From Corylus avellana (Eukaryota; Streptophyta; Magnoliopsida; Fagales; Betulaceae): 64,000 nt of DNA. This document shows, in pieces, positions 44,335 through 56,871 of this stretch. Position 1 is the first letter of the stretch. Each line of letters starts with the position of its first letter. The DNA is taken from positions 27,894,095-27,958,094 of the forward strand of contig NC_081544.1 of assembly GCF_901000735.1 (NCBI RefSeq), in the 5' to 3' direction. The notes beneath the pieces were generated by a model. The model worked only from the letters and a program-made list of their open reading frames with translations. It had not been told where the DNA came from and did not search any database. Position numbers and translations under genes: made by a program.

Positions 44335-47300
44335 CTAAGTGATGGAAGACTTGCAAACTGGGCATGATGCTTTTCTGCTCAGCCATGGATCAATACACTG
44401 TCAACAAAGAAAGAACTAGTCAGATGTTTGATGGCTTAATTTGCAAGTCAATTGTATTTTGCGAAAGAGAGAATTCCTACATCTTTGTGAAATTTGTGTA
44501 AGCAAGGGAGATGCCGAATGGTTTCTCCAATGGTTGGGATTTCAAGGCAAATTGCACAAGCTTCTTCACTGGAGTCGGTCTGAGAAACACAGAAAACCGA
44601 GCAGCATGAATTAGCAAAATAATTCTGCAGAGCTGACTCATCAGTGACCCACCGCAAACAAAAGTACTACCTGATCCATTCATTGACAGGGAGACCAAGA
44701 CACACACACCCCTACACCTACCTGTACTGCAGACTGTGGCAGACAATTAATCTGATTGGCAGATGCACCGGCATGTTGGTGATTATTATCATCAAGGGCC
44801 AACAACATTTCATAATCATTTCTGCAAAAAAATGAAAAGAGACATGAAATATATTTATAAGAAACAGAATTTAATAAATAAATAAACCTCCAGGATTCAT
44901 TAAACATTAATCAAAGAGAGTTAGCGGGAAATAGATTAATTAACAAAGAGAACAAAATCTTACTCATTGAAATCACGCTGAACTTGAAAGATGTGATTGA
45001 CCATACTCATATCACTAAGGTCCCCGACTGCAGCCTCTAATGCTTCCAATATATCGAGTCTCTGCATGAGAAAGCAAGAGATCAGGCATTCATTTTAAAA
45101 TAGCCCCCTACATACTGACAACATAATCAACATTCGCATTGACACTCTTGGTACAAGAGAGCAAAAAAGGTGTTCTCTTTATTTTCAGGTAATTACATAA
45201 GAAATCCCAGAGTTTGACGTTGACTTTGAATTTAGCCCTGAAAATTGTATTGACCAACTTATAGCTTCAAAAATATTACAGTCTAAATCCTAAATGAGTC
45301 AGAGTTCACTGAAAGTAGCAAAGACAGGCATGAGCCACTTAAAACCTTGTGAGTGCCAAAAAATCCTTCCACGTGAGCACTCCACACAGGAAAAAAACAC
45401 TAACAATACAATTGGAGGGAGACAGTGCTTGTTTGTTTATCCAAATTCCTAAATGTGGTTCATGTAACTTTTAGCTAATGAAAGCTTATTGAGTATCCAG
45501 ATTGCAATGACTTTAAAACTACAGGATGGACGTTGATACAATTAAAAATTGAAATTAAGGCCAAACTTTAGGGGTTTTTCTATAATTAAACCTTTTTTCC
45601 TTGATAAAAAGGTCAAACTGCATCTTAACATTAAATTGTAATGCGTAAAACTTCTAATATAATTATTGCTTAAAAACAAAATTGGAAGTTCCAAAATGAA
45701 AAATAACAATGAAAGGCAAATATGACAAAATCAAGTTATCATCTCTCATCCACAACTTGGGTAGTAATGATTCCTCCATAACCATAGACATCCTCAAAAT
45801 GATAGGAAAGCTGTGTATTTAATGCTGCATTGACATATAGATCACCAGAAAGCCTCAATTCATAAGCTTTAAATGCAAATGGGCGTGATACATGTCTCTC
45901 CTACTCAGAAAAATACCTTGCCCTTGCCCTAGTATTAAAGAGTTACTGTATAACCGTAATAGAGGAATTAAACAAACTTGTACTTCAAATTTGCTCAAGT
46001 GGGCCACATATGAGGCTCCCTTTTATCATTCCTTTTTCTAACAAAACATGAAGAACTTCCTTCTACATTTTTCTCATATAGCGTAACGCATCAAAAATAG
46101 TATTTTCAAAATGCTATTAAAAAATTAATGCCCGTGGTATTCATGAGTTGAATTTTCAAACCATAAACACATTCAAATTTCCTAATAGCCATACCATTAG
46201 ATATTTAAGATAGCAATATAATATGATCTATATACCATCACATATGTCTATTACATCTAGATCATCTGAGCTATCAAAATAACTTTTCAATTTATGTTCC
46301 ATCCTCATATCACAGCGTAAAGAAACAGTGGAAAAAAGAAACAGAAGGGATAGAAGGACTAAGGGGAGAGAGAGATACCATGTCCAAATCCATGTCCATA
46401 GGAAACTGGAGATTCCTTCTATTTGATGATACTGTAGGAGGATGTCTGGAAAAGTGATTCCTCAACTGTGTTATTCTACTAGAGGTAGGAACTCGAGCCT
46501 GGGTTCGCATCAACTGTGCTAGTCGACTAGAAGTGGGAGCTCGAGCCTGGGCTCCTCTTCTAATTGATGGATTTTGAGAAGGCCGTGACCGGGGTTGTCT
46601 ATATGAATGTGATACCAATGAGCCTCTCTAACAAACATGCAAATGAAATGAGCTGTTAGTGAAACCTAGTAGAACAGTCAAGCAAAGAATAAAATGCACC
46701 AAGTATACATAAAACAAATGCTAAGTATGCAGGCAAATAGAAGTCCATTTGCCAGGGATAAACTTCATTTTGGAAATTATATGTTAACATTAATTCATAC
46801 ATATTCTAGTAAAAAAGACAACATATCAGTCACTAGGCTGATATGATCCTGCTTTTGAGTGAAACTTTTTTTTTTTTTGATGACGAGGTAGTAGGTGCTG
46901 ATGCAAAATAAACATAGCATTCAATACAGCTGGACCTTTTAGGCATCCTTAACATATCCACGTACTGAAAAGCAATCATTCCTTATGTAGGCCTTTATAA
47001 CATATTGCACAATCTTTACCATCTACCTCTTAACAAAGTTGGAATTAGTAGAGCCCAAAACTTTGTTCGGACCTGCTACACCATTCTCGTAATTACAGGT
47101 AAATACACACAACTAATACCATCATGAACCTGGATGGGATAAACATGTGACTTCACCAATGTAGGATTGTGTGAAAGTCTCAATGCGATGTTTACTCACA
47201 TGGAGGCTAAAAAGAAAAGCAAGTTGTGCAATATCATGCATAGTAAAAATATAAAAATCAATCAAGCTTGGCTTGTACTCAATACAAAATTAAACAAACC

Positions 47301-50300
47301 AATCTCAAACATTTAAAAACTTGGCTTTGCTCAGCTAAATGGCAGCTCTCAATATTATTTATGGATTTTTTAATATAGCAAAAATGATCACCACTACATG
47401 TTGGAGTACTGTCCATCCTAGCTTCATCAAAATATAGAGGCCTCCTGTTTGTTGACAGGCCAAGTCATGAATATGCATAATTTTACAACCAATGATAAAT
47501 GGAGAAACCAGTTCATAATTTTCAATATGAAATTTCTTGATAAATATCCGATAGCAGCAATACAGTGACTAACATGATACTTAATGCGCATTTCAAGGTA
47601 TCAGTAAATCACCAAAAAAAAAAAAGAGGCTCACTCACAGGATGAGATTCAATGTGACTTCCACCAGAAGCAGCATGGAGAACGTCCTCCTGGGGCAGTG
47701 CCCATGCTAAATTTTCATCAGTCTGCAAAGAGATGGAAAAACATGAAACTCTTGCAAGAAAGAAGCATTACTTATCAAAAACACAAAAAAGAAAAAGAAG
47801 CATCTGATTGGGAACCTACCCCACCACCTCCAACCACAGGCTCTTCATGATATAGTTGTTCTTGGAGTTCCCGAGCCAACATTTCATCTGCTTCTACTTG
47901 TCTTGCCCTAGAATCTGAGTCATCAATATTTATGCAGTCTAAACCACGGGAGATGGTTTGTCTCATTTCAGGTGATAACTCATCAACTTCAATAACAGGA
48001 TCCAAACCGCCCCAATTTTGACGAGTCTGAAGTCTGGATGATCTTGAATTCTCTCCAGAAGAACCAAGAAACACAATATCTGAGTCATCAGAAACTGATG
48101 TTGAGCATTCACCAGGATTTCTTGAAGTCAATTTGTGTTTCTTTTGCCTTCTAGTAAGTGTATTTGCTGCATGATGTGGTCCAGCTACCTGGTCAACCTC
48201 AGAGTCAATCCTGGAAGCTGTTTGAGCTGCATCGGATTCTTTTGCAAAATCAAATTGAACCCTGCGGTTTATTCTGCTACCAGCATCTCTTTGCTCTGCT
48301 CTGTTTTTATGTTGCTGACTAATAAAGCTTCCAACACCATCAATTCTCCCAGAATGAGGCACAGCTACATCAGACAAGGGATGATCAGTGAACCTTGAGC
48401 GACTCCGTGTGCTTCTCCAACCACCTAATCCTTCTGAGCAACCAAATGTATTTCTGATGGCATAACTACTTCCATCAGCATCTTCATTATTAATGACAGG
48501 CCTGCTCCAAAATCATAGCAGACTCAAAGGTCTCAAAATACGAACTTGAAAAAGTTACATATCTAAGTTGATCCAACAAATGTTGGCAACAACAATAACG
48601 AAACACTGTTGAAACTTTTAACGGTGCCATATCTTCTAAACAGGGCTGAATTTTTAACAGTGTCAATATCTTCAAAATCTTGTTCTATCATGTGATATTT
48701 AAAACTTCCAGATTTAAAAGGTCATGGTTTATACCAGATCTTCAACAAATGGTAGACCAAAGAAATTGAAAATCAGTAATTGCCCAACCATTGGCAAAAT
48801 AAGAACGAAAGATATATCCAAAAAAGAACAAGCCAATTTCAACAAAGGCTTAGGAGGTAAACCCCTACATGTCCAACGCAAGTACACACTACTGATCATT
48901 AAAGTTCAGAGAGTGCTCATCATTCAAAATCACCTTTTAAAATATTTTAAAAAGTGCACAACTAATACAGGAGTTGTGATTGCTGACAGTAAATTCGTGA
49001 AGTCAAGAGGAGGAAGTATATGATGATTGGATATGCAAGTTAAACAAACGATCATTGAATAGTGAACAGCAATTGTCATGCTGATAAGCATGATCAAAAC
49101 TATAATCTAATTACCAGCATTGCAACAAACTACTAGCCATCATGTCAGAAAGAAAGCAAAAAAAAGTAAAATAAAACGGTAATCAATTTTACATTTATGC
49201 AAAAAATATATCAAGAAACTGATATTGGATCCAACGCAATAAGTACTATGGCACAAGCAGAACAAAACTCCACAATGATGACACATTCAAAATAGATCTG
49301 AAAATATGATCTTTGGTAACAAAAATTACAGCAGAACTTGTGAACAAGAAAACAAGCAGCAAAGGATTATCAGAGACAGAAAGTATGAAAGCAGCAAAGA
49401 AACATACAAGTGTTATTGGAAAAAGGAAAATTGGTTCTGGCATAATATAATCTAATTTGAAACAGCAAAGAACAGAAAAGTCAGAGCCTGGAAGTTGGAA
49501 GTTAACTAAGATATATCAGAAAGACCTGATAACCTAAGCCTTATAAAATTGACGATGGTAAACAAAAATCATAAGAAGCAGACACCAAGTCATGGAGTAC
49601 AGTTTATAGGAAGATCAGATAATCATCATTTAAGGAGCCAACCAAGGCAGACTGCAGTCATTTAAATCGGTCTCATCAAACACATTGTCCCCGATTCACA
49701 AGTGAAGCAGGATTAAGAGGAGTTACAGTGCTTACATGAAGGCAAAAGACTAATTTTAGAGGTGCAGGAGATGCTGAGGTGGATTGGCAGCCTTCTTGCA
49801 GGCGGAAGGTTAATGTGAAGTCTTTATTTTGTAATGAGGGGTGATTTGGAGTTCGAGTTCCTTGAAAGAATACTGGGCATGAAGGCATATGAGTAATTTC
49901 AGAGGAGCAGGAGATACAGAGATGGAATGGCGGCCTTCTAGCAGCCAGAACTTTAGTGCGAAGTCTTTATTTTGTTATGAGGGGTGATTCGTAGGTAGAG
50001 TCCTTGAAAGAATATTTCCCATTCATGTCATCCATATAAGTTACTAATTATTTCCCCCTTTTTTGGTGGCACTAACTACATTGGGAAGTATTCTTCAAAC
50101 AAGAGAGTACGTCTCACTGTTGGTGCTGGGTGTGTAAGTCTAGTGGAGAGACAGCGGACCATCTTTTTATAGTGTTCTTTACCTTGGGCAATCAGGCCAG
50201 TTGTATTCTCACGACTAGGTAAGGTAGTTAAGAAGTCTTCTAGAAATTAGGAAGACGAAGTGGTAAGTACGAGAATAGAAAGCTATCTCACCATGCCTCG

Positions 50301-53300
50301 AATGGATCCTTGTCAGCATGATGGTAATAATCATATACATCACTTGTATGACTTGTTTTCTTGAGATTGTTATCTGTTCTTATTCTATCATTTTTTAGAG
50401 TGTTTTAATAATAATAAGTCCTTCTCAGTTTTTGGAGAAGTGGGAGAGGAAATTTTCACCTTCTTTAGGCTTATGTTGTTAACCAAGAGAAAGAGAGTAA
50501 GAGGACCGAATTCAGGTTCAAGGGGGAATAGACATCGCTTAGGAAGATGAAATTAGTCACACTGGTCAAATAGTAAGGCATGTAGCAAAAGCATATTTAC
50601 ACCTCTCCACTGACCATTTATTACTGCACTAATAGGAAGTCAACATACTGAAATAAAAGGGACAGAGCTGACGGTAAATTATGTCCTATATCAGTTCTTT
50701 AACTTTATGTCCTTCTTTTAATACGAAAATTATTAATTAGCACATGGAAAGATAGTCAGTAAGAAAAGAAAAGACGATACGGAAACATTAGAGCCACAGT
50801 TGCCAGTATCAGCTGAGGGAACAGGTTCTCAGCATAAAAAATTAGCAAGAAGCAACAGGCATTAGGATCTAGCAGCGTAGACTAACAAAAGAAGAAAAGG
50901 ATTAAGAGTGAATCTGTAAAGTTCACAGCAAAATACACTTCAATAAATATAAATAATTTCCAGTTTCCAAGAAAAATACATAGGCTTATGAGATAAACAC
51001 CGATTCTCCTGCTGAAAAAATCAGAAAGATTAGAAAAAAGAAATTTATATCAACAGAAGTATAGCTTGAGATTTCAGGATACGTATAGAATTCCTAGGAA
51101 GTATTACGTGTCATCTAAAGCTTATGAGATTATGGATGTGATGCTAAAAAAAAAAAAAAAAACAATTATTTCTAAATCAACAAGAATAGATACTTAAAAA
51201 CGAGCATTTTAAACTGTAAACAAATTACCTGCCAGTTGTATGAATAATTTTATCACCTTGCTCCTTTGATGTAGAAGGATGAATTACAACACCTTTTCCT
51301 TTCACTCTATCACCATTATAGTCTTCAGAAACTATGTCATTAATATTTATCAGACAAGGAGTACTTTTGGAAACCACAGCCCCCAAAGGATTCTGTTTGG
51401 CAATGGAACTAGTACTCTGCCCCTCAGCTAATTGTTTTGCCCTTGTTGCTATATTATGTGGGGAGATACACCCATTGCGAACCAACCTTTTTTGCCCACT
51501 GACTCTTGGCAGGGTAAGAGACTGAACAGGCTTGGACATTTGTTTTTCAGTCTTATGCTGAGAATCATTAGACATATTAGCCCCTTTTCCAAGAGCCACA
51601 GCCAATTCAGGACCTTTAGATACATTGTCCTCTAATTTTTCCTTTCCCTTATAGGCATTGCTGGATGCCTTTGAAGAAGAACCATCAACGGTCAGTATTT
51701 GTTCTTTTCTTTTATCTTCAACCAAAAAACCTTTAAATGCATCATGTGGAAATATGGTTTTGGGCTTTTGCCTGTGACCATTCTGTTCAGTTAAATCTGA
51801 AAAAGCAGTGCCTTCTTCACAACCAGATGATATAGTGGGAAATTTAGGGCATATTCCTTTCCCTTTATCCATGTTTTCTGTTCCAATAGAATGCCTGATC
51901 TTATGAATGGAGCTTTTGTCTTTTACTGGTCTTCTAAATAAGTGAGCATTCCGGGAAGCATCGTTGTTCTCTGAAGGGGAAAGTACAAGGGAGTTGCCAC
52001 AACCCTTAGGTTCATCATTGCTGAGATTCTTGCGAGAACGAATAATCAATCTTCTGTTCTGGCCATTATCATTGACCAGCCTACCCCGGCCCCTCAGCCC
52101 ATTCATACATTTGCCATCCACAATATCAGGATTCCTCAAAGAAGCAGTTAATGACGAATTGCATTCTCTTCCAACACATTCCTTACCAATACTATGACGG
52201 GCAGCTAACCTATCAGGCGTGTCAGGAACATCGACTACCTCATCGATGTTCATTTCCTCCATATTCTGCGTGAATAAAAAAAAAATTCAAGAAATCAAAT
52301 CCAGTCAATAAATTCAGCAGCCGCTACATCTAACAAGCAAATTCTATACATAACATAGATTTCGTAAAAGAACTATAAACAACAAACCAAAAAAAAAAAA
52401 TGTTTCACTTAGCAACACTCAAATGTAGAATCATTTATATATATATAACACTCAGGGAGTCAGTTGTAGAATCTTAAATATCAATTACTTGTATAAGAAA
52501 AATATAAGTCCCAATTACGGTATAATTGGCCACTGTATCTAGCGGAAGCAACATGCTGCATATAAGTGTTGCAAATGACCTGCACCAACGAATTTCAACC
52601 GTTGCCATTCAAAGAAACCAACACAAGCACGTAGACGTTTGTGAGCATACTGATATCAAAGGTATGTTAGCATCCTGACATTGATATGTAGAAAGAGCAG
52701 GGCTCAGACGAAAGGGACTTAATAACTTCAGAAGTACAGAACATCCAAACTTAACTAAAAAAATTTATAATTAAATATTCAGATGAATTGGTTCAAAAGA
52801 AATTTAAATTGAGAGGTATTTTCTGTGTTGTATACATGCATACAAACATATAAAGGAAACAAAGAAGAGGGAACTTTTTTGCATAGAAGATAGTAATCTT
52901 GCAAAACCTCTACTTGAATCTTTAGAGTGAAAATAGCCTCGCAACAGCTACGCAAAACTTGAGAAGCATTACACCACCCACTCAAATAGGTTTAAATTTA
53001 ATGATTTGTTCTTTTCTTTTATCACTTTGTTTATTATCATTAAAAGTATAAGTACTATTCTACTTTTCAAGAAAATGTAGCAGCAATAGATATGGATCAT
53101 GTTTGAAAACACTATAAGAACAAGAAGTGAAAATCAACAGCTTTTTAATAGATTGACTCAACAGGTTTTCAAAGAATGTAAAGAGTAAGCTTCAAATAAA
53201 ATACGAACTTCATAACAGGGATCTGATTGAAAACAATATTAAAGAAATAAGAACTATATAAAAGAGGTATAAGGGAAACATGAAATGCAAGGATAAATTG

Positions 53301-54339
53301 CGGAGGAGTGCTAGGCTTACAAACAAATTTTATAGAAAAACTTTTACAAACTGATTAGGTTTCAAAATTTGAATTTATCTTATATTCAATCATGTTGTGC
53401 CACATTAGTTTGTAAAAGTTTTTCTGTAAAATTTGTTTGTATGCCTAGCATTCCTCTAAATTGCGTGTAAAGCGTAAAAAGCGTACAAATCCTTGGGAAA
53501 GAAAGATTGTAACAGTGATATTACTGCTAGAAAAAATAAAAAAGTGAACGCATAAAAGGCTAAGTCAAGATAGAGCCATTAACTGTAAACATCTTCATAA
53601 AATAAAACAAAAATACTCACAAAATAAAATAAGCATGAAAATAATAATAGTGGCTGGTTTAAAAGACTGCTACATGAACCTATCTATTCCAAAATGGGCT
53701 TAAAATTAGGCAAGCTTGATTGCCCTTGGACATTTTCACCAATCATCAAACACAGCAAATTTGGAATAAGCTTTAACAAATACATATTCACTTCAAGCGT
53801 TTTTTTTTTTTTTCATTAAAAAAAAAAAAAAGAAGCCTTTTTAAAAAAATGCAACCCATCATAGAATGCTCAGTTACTACATCAAATTAAACTCACAGAA
53901 TATGTTTACTACATCGAATGATTGGCAGACAACCAAAAAAAAAATTAGAATTTCTAACCAAAAAAAAAAAAAAAACTAATGAGAAACCAAAGTAGGTTCA
54001 ATCTCCATCAAATAATAACTATAACTAATCCCATAACGATTCTGATTGAAATTCAAATAAAAATGGATTAATTCACTATAAATTGATCCCAAATTCTGGA
54101 GTAAATTACAAATAGAGCAACAAGACAACATACTCAATTCAAAACGAAAAAGGAAAAAATATTTATATTTATAAGTTTGGAAACTAAGAGATTTAAAACC
54201 CAATGAATTCAAAAATAAAAAAAATAAAAATGAATACCTGATCTTGTCGGAGGTTCAAATCCAGAAGAGAAAGACGCACCGAAGTTGAATTCAGGTATGA
54301 GCTTTTGTATCCTACTTTCGCTCCGTTCCTTGAGCCCAT
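44335..54339 (-). CDS. RING-H2 protein, probable E3 ubiquitin ligase with SIM-like motifs
   Basis: Nine exons in coding order: 54339-54238, 52265-51229, 48501-47820, 47722-47639, 46627-46379, 45061-44964, 44821-44722, 44579-44481 and 44397-44335. They encode 837 aa and all phases agree. A C-terminal RING-H2 starts CAIC (C792, C795), continues [10 protein letters not shown] and ends CPVC, followed directly by the terminus. Upstream are MDMDLDM and an acidic [14 protein letters not shown] segment. The middle has hydrophobic-acidic motifs DSDIVFLG (522-526) and VIEVDE (549-554) and a likely helix [12 protein letters not shown]. The N-terminus carries [13 protein letters not shown]2 with CIDPWL is typical of active E3s. 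SUMO binding is inferred from motif shape only. The family looks plant-wide, but I cannot give a reliable symbol. Exon 5 holds a 16-residue tandem repeat (661-676, 677-692). Confidence 0.93.
48502..51228. other. RING gene intron 2 (2.7 kb)
   Basis: This is the longest intron of the RING gene. Its coding-like frames (48490-48675, 48724-49023, 49246-49443) show no domain. The middle contains a LINE relic, listed separately. The remainder is unremarkable AT-rich intron DNA. Confidence 0.7.
49735..50330 (+). mobile_element. LINE relic with a local tandem duplication
   Basis: Two diverged adjacent copies (about 49747-49875 and 49889-50012) share GAAGTCTTTATTTTGTNATG, AGGGGTGATT and CCTTGAAAGAATA. 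One copy reads [18 protein letters not shown], like the linker before the zinc-finger of plant LINE reverse transcriptases. Further on, about 50120-50175 reads [16 protein letters not shown], the Cys/His finger of that C-terminal domain. Frames are broken, so it is a dead fragment in RING intron 2. Confidence 0.55.
53303..53456. mobile_element. 154-bp stem-loop MITE with 9-bp target duplication
   Basis: Nearly the whole element is an inverted repeat. The left arm GAGGAGTGCTAGGCTTACAA continues ACAAATTTTATAGAAAAAC; the right arm reads the inverse of GAGGAATGCTAGGCATACAA. It could fold into a hairpin with about 50-bp arms. Flanks TAAATTGCG at 53294-53302 and 53457-53465 are identical. It lies in intron 1 of the RING gene. 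The 9-bp duplication suggests a Mutator-mobilised MITE. Confidence 0.92.
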
Positions 54340-54899
54340 GGTTTTGTCTCGATCCAGGTTATCAATGGGTCGGGTCTAGTTGGGTTAGGTTAGCTTGAGC
54401 TTGAGCATTATTTCTTTTCTAATTGAAATGGAAGAGAAAAAGCTGAGGCCCAAACCTTACCCTCTCAGCCTCTGCAATATTAGCCCAAACCTAACCAACC
54501 CAGCCTGTTTATTTTCTCCGACCCAGAGAATAACAACCAAAAATAAAAAGAGAGAGGATTAACATGTGATTTTCACATGAATTTAAGGATATATGTCAGC
54601 TAATAGGATTAACATGTATTTCTTAAAAAAGTATAGTGAAAATCTCTTGTTCTAAGGACATATGTCAATTTAATTAATTGGGTTGGAAGACTTTCTTTCA
54701 ACACAGTTTGAAAGAAAACTCATGCATTGTGAGAATCACATGCATTTTGAACAGACGTCAGTTTAATAGATTGGGTTTGATGAAATTCACTCAGTTTGAA
54801 AGAAAACTTTATCTAGCCTAATTTGTGTTAAATGATTTAAGATAATTTAATGTAAGAAAATATACAAAACCCTTATAGGTGGTTGCACCCATTTGCAAT
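54340..54899 (-). promoter_or_regulatory. Upstream region of the RING gene
   Basis: About 200 bp of mixed-composition leader and promoter precede the ATG at 54339 (minus strand). They contain pyrimidine-poor and GGGTTAGGTTAG-like words but no clear TATA box. Farther out the DNA is AT-rich with no gene. Confidence 0.35.
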
Positions 54900-55745
54900 G
54901 AGCTCCCTACGGTCTAAAAAGGGCTTTGTGGTACGTATAAGTGACAAATAATTCTCCACCCAAAATTTTGTTTGTGATTTTAACAGAAACTGTCAATATG
55001 CCAATCACAACCAATAGTAATATAAGACATGTCCTGTTTGACAAAAAAAATAAAAGAAAGACATAAAATATAAATATAAATACATAGAAAATGACCAAAT
55101 GTTATGGAGGTTGTCAAACCATCTCTAAATTGGCTAAAATGGGTGGTTGAACCACTCATAAAGTCATAAGAGTGGTTTTGCCACCCCATTAGCTGAATTT
55201 GGTGGTGGCTGAATCTAAGGAAGGTTTAGCCACCCCTTTTGGCCAATCTGGGGTGGTCTAACCACCCTTATAAATTTTGGCAATTTTTTTTTTCTTTTTT
55301 TATCAAATGAATTACATTACATGCATTACGGGTTCAACCACCTTCGTTTGATAAATGAGGTTTAGCCACCCTTGTTTGATAAATGGGGTTTAGCCACCTC
55401 CAAGAGTCTTAGGAGTGGTCTAACCATCCCTAAAGGTCTTGAAGGTGGTTTAGCCACCTCTAGACCGACCTTGGAGCTGCCCAATGGCCAAAAGCCACCC
55501 ATAAATTTTCTTTTATTTATTTATTTATTTTATTTTTATTTTAGGGTTAAGTTTTTTAAATTTTTTTTAGGACACGTGACATTTTTATGTGATGACAAGT
55601 GTGACGGAGTGTAACGAAACCTAATAGAGGTACTAAGTTGGTCTTTTATCGTAAGTCAGGTACCATTGATGATAGAATTTGAACCCCTGGTAAGAAAAAA
55701 ATAAAAATGTGCAAACCTAGATACTAATAAAGTATTTAACATTTT
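54900..55745. mobile_element. Degenerate Mutator-type MITE with GGTGGTT/AACCACC core
   Basis: The right part ends ACTAATAAAGTATTTAAC, close to the terminus of the 12.75-kb element, preceded by GACAAGTGTGACGGAGTG. The left part has ACATGTCCTGTTTGAC, the inverse layout of GGACACGTGACA on the right. The core (about 55130-55510) repeats GGTTTAGCCACC and GGTGGTTGAACCACT. The left terminus is eroded and no duplication could be fixed, so coordinates are approximate. A plus-strand frame at 55372-55614 is an artefact of the core. Confidence 0.5.
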
Positions 55746-56871
55746 TTTTTCAATATGACAAAAGTACTCTAATAAATTCAAAAAAATATAATAATAATTT
55801 TTTTTCTTTAAGAAAAATTAACGATTTTCATTTTTAATTTTCACACCCTAAATTTTTATTTTTATTTTATTAAGGGTATTTTCTTAATTAGGGGGACATT
55901 GTCAACTTTTCGTAGTTTGGGGTGGACAAAAATTGAAAGTTTGGGAGTGACATTGCCAATTGGATGGTAGTTCAATAGGGTATGTAAACTTTTTCCCTTT
56001 TTTATGTAAATTAAAAAAAATAAAAAAAATAAAAAGAGAGAGAGGAGGAAAGAAGAAGATAATCTAATTGGGAAGACAACGAATGGTAATACTTCTAAAC
56101 ATGAAGTTGGAGATAGCTCATGCGCGTCGCTATTAGCACTTCAATGAATTTATCGGACTTCCCACCATGGAATGAGACTTGATGAATGGTGTATATATCT
56201 TATAAGAGGATCCTATATTCCAGCATATAGAAAAGGTTTTAATTGAGAATTGATTCGATGACCACCAAGGGTCTTTCAGTATGACCTTCTCAAGGCCAAG
56301 GGATAATAATTCTTTTATACCCCCATTAGAACTACTTTGGCCTCTTCTAGGGTCCTCTAAGGAGTTTTTATGTCTCTCCATGGAGGATATTCCGTTGGAA
56401 TTCCTTACAAATACTTTAGCTTTTAAAAAAAAAAAAAATGTCCTTAGTATGAGTCCAAGTACTTTAAATTTGTTTTGGACCGCATAAATGCAAAGGATCC
56501 TTCACAAATAAGCACCATCTTAAATGGTTATTATCCCACTTGACGTATGAGTAGTGCCAACTTGCACCTCTTTTTCACTTTTCCGGCTAGGGCCAGCTTG
56601 CGCAATTGGAAAAGTGCACTACCAATTTTTTTGTTTCCATAAAATGAAGAATCCGATCAACTTTGAAGCAATTCAATAGAAAATTCACCCTTTGGGTCCG
56701 GGGAGGCATAAAAGGAAAAAGAGCAAAAAGACAGAAACCAGAAAGCTCCTCAACTTATCCCCAAAAAAGGGAGAGCATAACCTTACTTCTCTAGATACCC
56801 TAAAATAGCCGTAATAAGGCATCCCATTGGATGTACTGGTTATGCCATCAAGAACAAATATGTCCTCTCCA
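55746..56871. other. Intergenic DNA between RING gene and DHAD 3' end
   Basis: The first half is AT-rich. About 56120-56420 is less AT-rich and has a minus-strand frame (56133-56381) with a weak resemblance to retrotransposon gag wording, not enough to call. The last 200 bp are probably the 3' UTR of the dehydratase gene. Confidence 0.4.

Noticed and set aside
56133..56381. Possible gag fragment on the minus strand
   Set aside because: Similarity to retrotransposon gag wording is vague, with no zinc knuckle and no flanking LTR.
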